Part shown: positions 53,534 to 61,519 of the stretch, in pieces
Numbering within the stretch: position 1 is the first letter of the stretch
How the letters are laid out: each line of letters starts with the position of its first letter
Origin: Clostridium sp. CAG:288
GTDB taxonomy: Bacteria > Bacillota_I > Bacilli_A > RFN20 > CAG-288
Direction: 5' to 3'
Assembly (NCBI GenBank): GCA_000437395.1
Contig: FR898184.1
Coordinates: 24,256-88,255, forward strand
Length of the DNA stretch: 64,000 bases
Translations under genes and position numbers: made by a program
The notes under the pieces: generated by a model
Databases searched by the model: none
The model's input: only the letters and a program-made list of their open reading frames with translations
Told to the model about the DNA's origin: nothing

Positions 53534-54352
53534 TTAAATTATTTTTATTGTTTTGTTTAAAGACATAGGATCAATTACCTTTATTGAATCTTCAAATAAA
53601 AGTACATCAACACCTATATCTAGTTTGTTTTCTAAAAAACAAATAAATTTATTTCTTAAATCTATAGCGTCCATACTCATTACTTCTTTATTAAAAATAA
53701 CAAGCAAATCTAAATCACTATAAAAATTATTTGTTCTTTCAGCATACGATCCAAATAAGAATATATTTTTAATTGAATACGTATTTATTATTTTTTCTTT
53801 ATTCATATTAAAAAACTTAATTATTTTATTTAATGAAAGTCTTTTATTTCTTCTATCTATCTTTTTTGAGACTGACTTAATAAATTCGATGTTTTTAGAA
53901 ATACGCTCTTTATCTTTAAACATCATTTTAAGTTCTTTAAATTTACTTTGCGGTATTCTAATTTCATATCCATTTTTTCTAACAAAGAAATAATTAAGTA
54001 ACAATAAAGCGTACTCTACTTTTTTATATTTAATAACACTATTTAATTCGTATATTAGTTCAACAATAAAGTCTTCTTCATCTTTATATTGATAATAAAC
54101 ATGAACTAAACGTTCAGCTTTTTTGTTAGAAAGTTTTTTACCTGTTAGTAAAAAGTAAGATTTAATAAATAAGTTTCTATCTATAAGATATGAAATATTA
54201 TCTTGTAAGAATAATCTACAATCATTTATTGATCTAATTAAATATTCGCTCTTATTAGTCGGATATTCTTTATTAAGTATAATGTTTTTTGCCTTAACTT
54301 TTTGAACTGATGAATCCATACATTTAGCAATTAAAAATGTAATATTATTCAT
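53534..54352 (-). CDS. Nucleotidyltransferase-domain protein 2
   Basis: The 272-residue protein has a C-terminal minimal nucleotidyltransferase domain: IFLFGSYAER, then YSDLDLLV (the GSx10DxD motif), then a third acidic position in VDVLLFED. The first 190 residues are helical and not recognised. The fold is shared with MNT-type enzymes that attach nucleotides to proteins or tRNA. Its ATG overlaps the previous stop by one base (TAATG). It precedes the giant toxin by 10 bases. Confidence 0.65.
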   Translation of the reverse strand: MNNITFLIAKCMDSSVQKVKAKNIILNKEYPTNKSEYLIRSINDCRLFLQDNISYLIDRNLFIKSYFLLTGKKLSNKKAERLVHVYYQYKDEEDFIVELIYELNSVIKYKKVEYALLLLNYFFVRKNGYEIRIPQSKFKELKMMFKDKERISKNIEFIKSVSKKIDRRNKRLSLNKIIKFFNMNKEKIINTYSIKNIFLFGSYAERTNNFYSDLDLLVIFNKEVMSMDAIDLRNKFICFLENKLDIGVDVLLFEDSIKVIDPMSLNKTIKII

Positions 54353-55203
54353 TAGAAAACCTTAATTCTATATTTTTGTAAATCATTAAGTTTTGTAAAT
54401 GGATCATCACTTCTAATCGCATCGACTGGAATAGCAGCCATATTTGCAATATACTTTTCAATTTCATCGATTTTATCGTAATTATCCATTTCAATAATTA
54501 AGTCTAAATCGCTGAATTTTGTATATAGTTTCTTAGCAAAAGAACCTGTTATAAAAATGTGTTTAACACCATATTTTTCAACTAAATCTCTCTTTAAACT
54601 CATTATTCTTTTCACTGCTTCATTATCATCAATTAGTTCATGAGGAGTGTTATAGATAATACTATTTTCAAACCTAGCCATGACTATATCTTCAAATGAA
54701 TCTAAAGATAATCCTGATTCTATTAATTCACATAAATAGAAAGTATAAGAGAGTGGGAAAATTATAGGTAAAATATTATTAGAGAATAAAATTGCATTAA
54801 ATATCACTATTGCAAATTTATAAGTGTATTCTCCAAATATTTTATTCTTCACAATAAACATAAATAGCTCACATGCATCTTCAAATGGATTAATATAGTT
54901 TAATTTTGATAAAAAGTTTTGAAGTTTATCTCTTTTATCAATTGAAAAACATAGTGAAAATAGAAGAACACAACTATCAATTGTCTCTATATTTATTCCA
55001 TTAGACTTTAATAGTTCAAACATTTTCTTTGTTTTAACTATATCATTTTGAATTTCATTTACTGGCTCATTTTTACCTAAATAAGCCATAAAATCATCAT
55101 ATGTACACTCGTAGACATATTTACCAATATTTGAATAAGCTATAAATCTAAAATCTATTTTTTGATTGTAAATATCTTTAAACATTGGTAGTTTATTTGA
55201 CAT
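54352..55203 (-). CDS. Nucleotidyltransferase-domain protein 1
   Basis: The 283-residue protein has a C-terminal nucleotidyltransferase domain, IFITGSFAKK then FSDLDLIIEMD, with a later VDAI. The N-terminal 210 residues are helical and share the general layout, but little obvious sequence, with the next gene. ATG 55203 is chosen: AAGGA is 6 bases upstream, and the longer frame would run 86 bases into the holin gene. Overlap with the holin gene is 11 bases. Confidence 0.65.
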   Translation of the reverse strand: MSNKLPMFKDIYNQKIDFRFIAYSNIGKYVYECTYDDFMAYLGKNEPVNEIQNDIVKTKKMFELLKSNGINIETIDSCVLLFSLCFSIDKRDKLQNFLSKLNYINPFEDACELFMFIVKNKIFGEYTYKFAIVIFNAILFSNNILPIIFPLSYTFYLCELIESGLSLDSFEDIVMARFENSIIYNTPHELIDDNEAVKRIMSLKRDLVEKYGVKHIFITGSFAKKLYTKFSDLDLIIEMDNYDKIDEIEKYIANMAAIPVDAIRSDDPFTKLNDLQKYRIKVF

Positions 55204-55480
55204 TTTTATCCTTACTAAATACTTGTTTAATAATTTGATTTGCACCTGTTGAACTTGCACCGCTAACAATTCCAACACCTAAAGCAACCCAAACATTGTG
55301 TGCATCTAAAATCATTTCTGGATTTGTATAAAAAATAACTATGCCAATAATTCCACCAAAAATAGAAAGTATTAATGGAATTAACTTGTAACTTTCTTTT
55401 TTATTTTTAAAAACAATTTTATAAATTTCACCTATAATATAGCAGCACAAGACTATAATAGGTACGCTTGAAAACTCCAT
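55193..55480 (-). CDS. Phage-type holin
   Basis: The 95-residue protein has an N-terminal helix (about 5-22), a short charged loop, a second helix (about 33-51), a DAHNVWVALG segment and a C-terminal GIVSGASSTGANQIIKQVF. This matches small phage holins of the r1t/LLH kind by layout and the TGANQ(I/L)(I/V)KQ tail. Holins make membrane holes for endolysin release; here no endolysin gene follows. It is the second gene of the toxin operon. Confidence 0.65.
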   Translation of the reverse strand: MEFSSVPIIVLCCYIIGEIYKIVFKNKKESYKLIPLILSIFGGIIGIVIFYTNPEMILDAHNVWVALGVGIVSGASSTGANQIIKQVFSKDKNVK

Positions 55481-55493
55481 AGCTATTTTCTCC

Positions 55494-55763
55494 TTATTCT
55501 TTTTCCATATTTAGGCTTTGTTCAACTTTAGCTAATCTTTCAAGCATTTCTCTATCGATATTATCAAGCATAATAAACTTTTCTTCCAAAGTAGAAAGTG
55601 TCTTAACAATATATTTGATATCAGCTTGAATTAGCCCAAATCTTTCGCCATCAATCTTCGTATCATTTTTTTCATTTCTCTTTAAAGCCAAATAAGCAAA
55701 AACAATACTAGAAATAGAACATAAGAATCCAATAACGCTAATAGCAACACTTATTTCATTCAT
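55494..55763 (-). CDS. Small membrane-anchored coiled-coil protein of phage lysis type
   Basis: The 89-residue protein has one N-terminal membrane helix (about 6-28) and a cytoplasmic coiled coil (about 45-85: LIQADIKYIVKTLSTLEEKF). Proteins with this plan often lie just before holin genes in phages of low-GC Gram-positives. It is the first gene behind the 29-bp element at 55789, with AAAGGAGG 8 bases before the ATG. Confidence 0.6.
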   Translation of the reverse strand: MNEISVAISVIGFLCSISSIVFAYLALKRNEKNDTKIDGERFGLIQADIKYIVKTLSTLEEKFIMLDNIDREMLERLAKVEQSLNMEKE

Positions 55764-55788
55764 TTGAAATACCTCCTTTCACTTATAA

Positions 55789-55817
55789 AACCGTAAGTTT
55801 TCATATGTTTTTGCTCA
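55789..55817 (-). promoter_or_regulatory. 29-bp conserved element, copy 2 (upstream of the holin-toxin operon)
   Basis: It is identical over 29 bases to 42581-42609, with unrelated flanks. It ends 25 bases before the first ATG, just upstream of the ribosome-binding site, which fits a promoter. The TGAGCA and ACGGTT ends would be 17 bases apart and do not resemble sigma-A boxes. Confidence 0.7.
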
Positions 55818-55851
55818 AAAAAGTGAAATTTTTTATAATTTTATTAAAAAA

Positions 55852-55869
55852 GAGGCAAATTTCTGCCTC
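55852..55869 (-). terminator. Terminator insulating the toxin operon
   Basis: GAGGCA (55852-55857) pairs with TGCCTC (55864-55869), followed on the minus strand by TTTTTT. It lies 35 bases upstream of the 29-bp element and would block read-through from the priA block. The gap 55870-56008 shows nothing recognisable. Confidence 0.75.
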
Positions 55870-56008
55870 AAAAATTACAAAATTATCTACTATGTACTTA
55901 TTTTATAAAATTCTCATTACCAATTTTGTTATAAATTATCCTTGATCTATTTTTCTTATAGTTCCATCAAAAATTAATATATTATGAATCAAAATATAAG
56001 CATTAAAA

Positions 56009-56050
56009 AAGCAATATAAGTAAGATTTGTTTTTCTCACTTATATTGCTT
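56009..56050 (-). terminator. Terminator of the gmk-priA operon
   Basis: AAGCAATATAAGT (56009-56021) pairs with ACTTATATTGCTT (56038-56050), with a T run on the minus strand. It is directly after the stop of the DUF1904-like gene. Confidence 0.8.
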
Positions 56051-56056
56051 AATTAT

Positions 56057-56587
56057 TTATTCGTGGTGATGGTGATGACCACATGAACATTCGTGATCAT
56101 CTTCACATTCATCCTCTTCTTCGTCTGTTTCTTCTGGCTCTAGATCAAACTTATCTTCATATTCAGCAAAGGCATTTCCTAAATATGGTTCTTCAGTCTT
56201 TTCGTCAGAATTTTCTGCTTCATCATATTTTAAGACGTTAGTTTCTGTCATATATCTTGGATAGTCTTCATTGATGTAACTATATTCATTTTCTGATTCA
56301 AAATATCTGAATTGAACGTGGATATGAATTGCGTAATCTGTTAAAGACTTAAGCAAGAAATTAGCAACGTTCTTTTCTAATCCTTTATATTTTACAGGTG
56401 CATCAACAATAACATTTAATTGGAAAGATGTCTGTTCAACGCCATCATAGATCAAAAATGAATCTGGAGCATAGAAAATAACTTCTTCTGGTGAAGATTC
56501 ATATAAATTTGCTATTTTTTGATGAATTTTTTTAACTAATTCTGGAGCTAAATATTTATCAACTCCTAAAAGTGAAATTGTTATCAT
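56057..56587 (-). CDS. DUF1904/tautomerase-like protein with His-rich metal-binding tail
   Basis: The first 115 residues (ITISLLGVDKYLAPELVKKI, then SFQLNVIVDAP) resemble the DUF1904 tautomerase-like fold. A long acidic linker follows and the protein ends with ECSCGHHHHHE, a probable metal-binding tail. ATG 56587 is chosen, with AGGAGG 10 bases upstream; the longer frame begins with TTG before that site. It overlaps no gene, lies 14 bases after priA, and ends at a terminator. Function is unknown. Confidence 0.5.
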   Translation of the reverse strand: MITISLLGVDKYLAPELVKKIHQKIANLYESSPEEVIFYAPDSFLIYDGVEQTSFQLNVIVDAPVKYKGLEKNVANFLLKSLTDYAIHIHVQFRYFESENEYSYINEDYPRYMTETNVLKYDEAENSDEKTEEPYLGNAFAEYEDKFDLEPEETDEEEDECEDDHECSCGHHHHHE

Positions 56588-56601
56588 ATAATCAATACCT
56601 C

Positions 56602-58806
56602 CTAACAATCGCTGACTGGATCAATATCAAGAGAAATCTTAATATCTTTCCCTTCTAAATTAAACAAGTTATTAAATACTTGTTCAACTTCTTGATGCGA
56701 CTTATATTTTAACATTAGTTTACGATAATATCTATTGTTAACCTTCTTTATATAAGGAAAACTTGGCCCATATATATTTACACGTGCATTTTTTAATTCA
56801 GCCGTTAAATATCCTTTTACCTTATAGCAAAATGTTTCTAGTTCATCAGAATCTGTACCACTAATAGTAATTATTGCTAAAAAAGTATACGGCGGATATT
56901 GAAATACTTTTCTATTGTGCATTTCAAATTTATAAAATTGTTCATAATCTTGATTAGCTGAAAGATTGATAATTTCATTTTCCGGCATATATGTTTGAAT
57001 AATAGCTTTACCATTATTTGAAAATCTTCCTGCTCTTCCAATAAGTTGAGTTAACAAGTCAAAAGTGTCTTCGTTAGCTTTATAGTTTGGAATGCTTAAA
57101 GATTTATCAGCCATTAAAGATACAGCTAATTCAACATCTTTAAAATCGTGACCTTTAGCTATCATTTGAGTACCAATTAAAATATCATAATCATGATTTT
57201 CAAAACCAAATAAAGTCATATTAAATTCTTTTTTCCTACTTGCAATATCGCTATCTAAACGAGCAATACGGGCCATAGGAAAAAGTCTTCTAACCTCATC
57301 GACAATTCTTTCTGTTCCAAAACCAGTATTTGAAAAAACTTCACTACCACAATTTTCACACTTAAGATCAGCTGCTGATAATTCATAATCACAATGGTGA
57401 CATTTTATTTTGTTATCTTCTTTATGATAAGTAAGTGGCACGTCACAATTAGGACACTTAAATATTTTTCCACACTTACGACATGAATATACTGGAGCAT
57501 ATCCTCTTCTATTTATAAATAGTATTGCCTGCTTATTTTTAGCGATTGTCTCAGCTATTGCTTTTCTTAAAGGTATAGAAATAATAATAGAATCTGTATC
57601 GAGATTTTTAATATTAGCCATATCAATTATCTCGACTTTTGGTAATGCGTATCCTGTAAATCTTTTTGTTAAATAAAGCTGTTCATAGACTTTCTTTTCA
57701 GCCCTAGCTTTTGTTTCAAGTGAAGGAGTAGCACTAGCTAAAACTAACTTAGCGCCTAACATTTCACTTCTCATTATTGCTACAGTACGAGCGTGAAAAT
57801 ATGGTTCATTTTCTTGCTTATAACTTCCTACATGCTCTTCATCTAATATAATTAAACCTAAATTGTTAACCGGAGCAAATATCGCACTACGTGCCCCAAT
57901 AACAATATTAGCTTTACCGCTAGCTATTCTTAAATGTTCATCGTATAAATTAGCAGCTGTCTCTCCACTATGAATAACTGCAACGTCATCTTTAAATTTA
58001 CTCTTAAAAATAGTTACCAATCGAGAAGTTAAAGCAATTTCAGGCTCTAGAATCAAAACACCTTTTCCAATAGAACGATAATATTCAGTTAATTTAAAGA
58101 ATACTTCCGTTTTACCAGAGCCAGTAACACCTTCTAATAAAAATACTTTTTTATCTTTAGAAACTATAGTGTTATAAGCGTTAAGTTGCTCCTCGCTTAA
58201 TTTCTTTTCTACATATTCTTTCTTTTCATACTCTGCTAATCTATTAACCTTAACATCAACAATTTCAATAAAGCCTTTTGCTAATAAAACAGCAACAGTC
58301 TTTTTCATTCCAAAGCCAGTAAACTTAACAGAACCTTTTTCTTTTATCTTATTTAAAGCCTTCAACTCTAATTTCGATAAAGATCCATCATCATCCTTTT
58401 TAAAAGTAATCATTTTTACAAAAGCTTCTTTTGGTTTGTTTTTAAAACTTGATGCTGGTTTTAATGATGGAGGAAGCATCGTTTTATATATAGAAATTAA
58501 CGTTGAATGATAATACTTAGCAACTTTATCTGCTAATTCAAACATTTCATCAGTCAAAACTGGTGAATTATCTATTAACTTATCAATAAATAAAGTTTCG
58601 AAAGTTTTACCTTTGTTAAACTCTTTTATATCTTGTTGAATTAGTTCTGGATCATCAATTATAAAACCTATAGTTTGTTTTTTATTAAAACTGACGATTA
58701 CTCTTTCACCTTTTTTAGGATTAAGTTCTGTTAAACATGCATACGAAAAAGGGCGATCCAAAGTGTGAATCTGTCTTTCTATTAGTACTTTTAACAAATA
58801 AAACAA
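56602..58806 (-). CDS. priA: Primosomal replication restart helicase PriA
   Basis: The 734-residue superfamily-2 helicase restarts stalled replication forks. Visible are the N-terminal DNA-binding domain, Walker A LEGVTGSGKTE, the DEEH box (ILDEEHVGSYK), the paired zinc-binding cysteines (CRKCGKIFKCPNC, CHHC, CENCG) and the TQMIAKGHDF motif. The start is TTG 58806, with AAAGGAG 7 bases upstream. It follows gmk by 2 bases. Confidence 0.95.
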   Translation of the reverse strand: MFYLLKVLIERQIHTLDRPFSYACLTELNPKKGERVIVSFNKKQTIGFIIDDPELIQQDIKEFNKGKTFETLFIDKLIDNSPVLTDEMFELADKVAKYYHSTLISIYKTMLPPSLKPASSFKNKPKEAFVKMITFKKDDDGSLSKLELKALNKIKEKGSVKFTGFGMKKTVAVLLAKGFIEIVDVKVNRLAEYEKKEYVEKKLSEEQLNAYNTIVSKDKKVFLLEGVTGSGKTEVFFKLTEYYRSIGKGVLILEPEIALTSRLVTIFKSKFKDDVAVIHSGETAANLYDEHLRIASGKANIVIGARSAIFAPVNNLGLIILDEEHVGSYKQENEPYFHARTVAIMRSEMLGAKLVLASATPSLETKARAEKKVYEQLYLTKRFTGYALPKVEIIDMANIKNLDTDSIIISIPLRKAIAETIAKNKQAILFINRRGYAPVYSCRKCGKIFKCPNCDVPLTYHKEDNKIKCHHCDYELSAADLKCENCGSEVFSNTGFGTERIVDEVRRLFPMARIARLDSDIASRKKEFNMTLFGFENHDYDILIGTQMIAKGHDFKDVELAVSLMADKSLSIPNYKANEDTFDLLTQLIGRAGRFSNNGKAIIQTYMPENEIINLSANQDYEQFYKFEMHNRKVFQYPPYTFLAIITISGTDSDELETFCYKVKGYLTAELKNARVNIYGPSFPYIKKVNNRYYRKLMLKYKSHQEVEQVFNNLFNLEGKDIKISLDIDPVSDC

Positions 58807-58808
58807 AA

Positions 58809-59417
58809 TTATTCTCCTTTAGATTTATTATTTTGATTTAATCCCAAATATTTAATTTTATCTCTTATAATCTTTCTTATTTGATCAGCAGCGCTTTTAA
58901 CAGTATCGTTAATTACTGGATAATCATATGCATATTTAAGTTCTAATTCGCGTTGAGCTTTAGCGAGTCTTTGTTGAATGACTTCTTCGCTTTCTGTTCC
59001 TCTTTTACGAATTCTTTGTTCAAGGTCTTCCATTGATGGTGGAATGAGGAAAATTGTTACTACATCTGACCCATGACATTTAGAAATAACTTGTTTAGCA
59101 CCTTCTACTTCGATTTCAAGCAAAACGTTTTTACCTTCGTTTCTAAGCTTTTCAACATAAGCTTTTGGAGTACCATAATAGTTTCCAACAAATTGTGCAT
59201 GTTCTAAAAAGCCATCTTCATCCAAAGTTTTTTGGAACTCTTCTTTAGTAACGTAAAAATAATCTACTCCAGGAGTTTCATGTTCACGTCTTGGTCTAGT
59301 TGTCATAGATACAGAATATGCAAGATTCAATGATTTATCTGCCATAACTAAGCGTCTAACAGTGCCTTTACCAACTCCGCTAGGACCACTCATAATGATT
59401 AAAAGACCACGTTTCAT
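58809..59417 (-). CDS. gmk: Guanylate kinase
   Basis: GMP is converted to GDP. The 202-residue protein has the P-loop SGPSGVGKGT, the GMP-binding MTTRPRREHETPGVDYFYV (split here by one residue) and LEIEVEGAKQV. GGGAG precedes the ATG. It is the first gene of the gmk-priA-DUF1904 operon; in many Firmicutes rpoZ would follow gmk, but it is absent here. Confidence 0.95.
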   Translation of the reverse strand: MKRGLLIIMSGPSGVGKGTVRRLVMADKSLNLAYSVSMTTRPRREHETPGVDYFYVTKEEFQKTLDEDGFLEHAQFVGNYYGTPKAYVEKLRNEGKNVLLEIEVEGAKQVISKCHGSDVVTIFLIPPSMEDLEQRIRKRGTESEEVIQQRLAKAQRELELKYAYDYPVINDTVKSAADQIRKIIRDKIKYLGLNQNNKSKGE

Positions 59418-59468
59418 GAATTTCTCCCTTTTGTATATTTTTTTGTTTATAAGTTTATAAGTATATAG

Positions 59469-59497
59469 ATTATAGTGCTTTTACGTTTTAAGGTAAA
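59469..59497 (-). promoter_or_regulatory. Predicted gmk promoter
   Basis: On the minus strand TTTACC (59497-59492) and TATAAT (59474-59469) have a 17-base spacer, about 50 bases before the gmk ATG. Confidence 0.6.
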
Positions 59498-59612
59498 GCA
59501 AAAAAATAATTTATTTATAAAAAACAAAAGCAAAAGTAAAATAATGCAGTATTTATTGCCTATTATTAAATAATATAGCTAAAAAGATATAACTCCAATT
59601 CTTTTTTGATGC

Positions 59613-59618
59613 TATAAT
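59613..59618 (+). promoter_or_regulatory. Extended -10 box abutting the rqcH start
   Basis: TGCTATAAT is an extended -10 whose TATAAT ends 9 bases before the ATG. No Shine-Dalgarno is present between them, so the transcript is probably leaderless. Confidence 0.5.
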
Positions 59619-59627
59619 AAATAAACT

Positions 59628-61232
59628 ATGGCACTAGATAATACAACTTTAAAAACTATTCAATCACAGCTATTAAGCGAACTCGATGGAGCTTTCTTAG
59701 AAAGACCATACGCTTTAAATTACACACATATAGCTATACCTTATCATAGTGGAAATAACGCTGAAAACAAAGGCAGAGGTACACTTATCATTGCTTTAGA
59801 TGGTGAGAATCCATTTATAGTATACTCATTTGATAAATTTACCAAAATCAACGATAACTCGCCTTTTTTAAACTCACTAAGAAAACTTCAAGGAACAAGA
59901 ATAAGAAATATTAAAAAAGCTCCTGGAGAAAGAGTTATCACCATATCTAGTGAAGTTAAAGATGTTGGAATTGATGTTACAGATACTGGATTCGATTTGA
60001 TTATTGAACTTTTTCCAATGCATCCAAACGCTTATCTTGTCAGCTATCCATATGGCAAAGTAGTGTCAGCTTTTAAAGATCGAGGTGACTTAAGCCTTAA
60101 AGGTTATAATGGTCGAGGACTTAAATACTCCTATCCACCATTAAGAACAGAAGTTAATAGCAATTTAAAATCATTAGAAGAAATTAAACCATTATTATCT
60201 AGAGCTACCTATAAACATTTTGAACAATACGCTAATAAAGTAGGATTTGAAAAAGCCTTAGATGATCTAATTAATTCCAAATCACTATATTTAATAAACG
60301 AAAAGATTGAGCCTTTAAGTTTTGACAATGCTAACGCTCAAAAAATAGATATTAACAATATATACTCTCACTATGTCTCAGGCCAAAGAAAACAAGCTAG
60401 AATACTTAAAGACAAAGAACTTATAGACACAATTAATAAGTCTTTGCGTATAGCTAATAAAAAGATGAATAACCTTGAAAAAGATTATTCTGATGCACAA
60501 AAAAATCTCAAATACGTCGACTATGGTCAACTTTTATATATGGCTCAAGCTGATTATGTTCCAGGCATGAAAGAAATAGAAGTAGAAGGCACCACTATAC
60601 CGTTAGATAACAAATTAACCTTAGTCGAAAACGCTAATAGATATTTCAAAAAATATCGTAAAGCTAAGCAAGCTATAACTACACTAGCTGAATTAATAAA
60701 TAAAACAAAATATGAAATTACATATTTAGAAAAGAAAAGACTTGATATTGAAAACGGATCGGCAAGAGACTTAATGGAACTTAAAGAAGAATTAGTTATC
60801 AATGGATATCTTAAAGGAAAGTCTCAAAAAGCTGGAAAGAAACAAAAAAGCATCAAGAAAAAGAGCTATGAGCCACACTATTTAAATATAGGCAATGCCA
60901 AAATAGGATTTGGTTTAAACGACTTACAAAATGAAACTTTGACCTTTGAAATAGCACGAAGTAATTCCCTATTCTTCCACGTAAAGGATCATCCAGGATC
61001 GCACGTAGTAATTCTAAATGGTCAAGATGACAACAATATAAGAACTATTGCCTGTGAACTTGCACTTTATCTCTCACATCAAAAAGATGGAGATGTAATG
61101 TATACTGAAAAAAGATTTGTTAAGAAAAATAAAGATAAAACAGGTTTAGTTAATATCTTAGAATATAACACTTATACAATTAAAAAAATACGTGAAGAAT
61201 CAATTGAACTGTTCAAAAAAGAGCTAGACTAA
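59628..61232 (+). CDS. rqcH: Ribosome quality-control factor RqcH (NFACT family)
   Basis: RqcH binds obstructed 50S subunits and adds C-terminal alanine tails to stalled peptides. The 534-residue protein has an NFACT-N domain (about 1-240), a long coiled coil (about 260-400) and an NFACT-R domain (about 420-520: NAKIGFGLNDLQNETL, then FFHVKDHPGSHVVI). The usual length is about 570. It is preceded by an extended -10 only 9 bases before the ATG. It is the last gene of native composition before the right-hand island. Confidence 0.9.
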   Translation: MALDNTTLKTIQSQLLSELDGAFLERPYALNYTHIAIPYHSGNNAENKGRGTLIIALDGENPFIVYSFDKFTKINDNSPFLNSLRKLQGTRIRNIKKAPGERVITISSEVKDVGIDVTDTGFDLIIELFPMHPNAYLVSYPYGKVVSAFKDRGDLSLKGYNGRGLKYSYPPLRTEVNSNLKSLEEIKPLLSRATYKHFEQYANKVGFEKALDDLINSKSLYLINEKIEPLSFDNANAQKIDINNIYSHYVSGQRKQARILKDKELIDTINKSLRIANKKMNNLEKDYSDAQKNLKYVDYGQLLYMAQADYVPGMKEIEVEGTTIPLDNKLTLVENANRYFKKYRKAKQAITTLAELINKTKYEITYLEKKRLDIENGSARDLMELKEELVINGYLKGKSQKAGKKQKSIKKKSYEPHYLNIGNAKIGFGLNDLQNETLTFEIARSNSLFFHVKDHPGSHVVILNGQDDNNIRTIACELALYLSHQKDGDVMYTEKRFVKKNKDKTGLVNILEYNTYTIKKIREESIELFKKELD

Positions 61233-61519
61233 GCGCAGATTCTCATAAGGATGTTTTTAAGCATCCATCCAAATTTGCCGATTGAGAGTGCACAACTAAG
61301 GAAATTGCAGAGATGTTTATACAGCCTCGAGACTTTTTACAGTCTGGGGCTGTTTTCTGTTTGCAGTCTATCAGAAGCGTTACCGCGCATAAAAATGGGG
61401 GAACCGATATTTAAGGTTCGTTCTTTATAAAATCTTAACACCATTCGTAAAAAATCTAATGCCATCTTTACGGGAAATGTGGTAATATAATACCGATAAA
61501 TGAAATCGAGGTATTTTGA
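61233..61519 (+). other. Junction between native chromosome and the higher-GC block
   Basis: The base composition begins to change within about the first 30 bases after the rqcH stop. The stretch holds a terminator-like hairpin (61321-61353) and, near the ktrB start, a TATAAT at 61486-61491 without a convincing -35. No gene, integrase or direct-repeat att site was recognised. Confidence 0.45.
61321..61357 (+). terminator. Terminator-like hairpin at the island boundary
   Basis: ACAGCC and AGACT (61321-61334) pair with AGTCT and GGCTGT (61341-61353) around a small internal bulge, followed by TTTT. It probably belonged to a gene left behind when the block was inserted. Confidence 0.55.

Larger units (their letters stand above)
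41979..55817 (-). other. RHS polymorphic-toxin island with holin, nucleotidyltransferases and dedicated sigma factor
   Basis: All genes here lie on one strand between two housekeeping blocks. In transcription order they are a TM/coiled-coil protein, a holin, two nucleotidyltransferase-domain proteins, a 2400-residue RHS toxin, its immunity gene, two silent toxin-tip/immunity cassettes, a further immunity copy, and a sigma factor. An identical 29-bp element lies upstream of the first and last units. No integrase, transposase or clear flanking repeat was seen, so mobility is not shown. Confidence 0.75.

Noticed and set aside
55204..55278. N-terminal extension of nucleotidyltransferase protein 1
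   Set aside because: It lies in another frame of the holin gene; ATG 55203 has AAGGA at the right distance and gives a short 11-base overlap.
41979..55817. An intact prophage
   Set aside because: Only holin-type genes and a sigma factor are phage-like; no integrase, terminase, capsid, tail or endolysin gene is present.
61330..61440. A c-di-AMP (ydaO-type) riboswitch before ktrB, suggested by GGGGGAACC near 61397
   Set aside because: Only this short piece matches; the other conserved parts and the pseudoknot arms could not be found in the 287-base gap.
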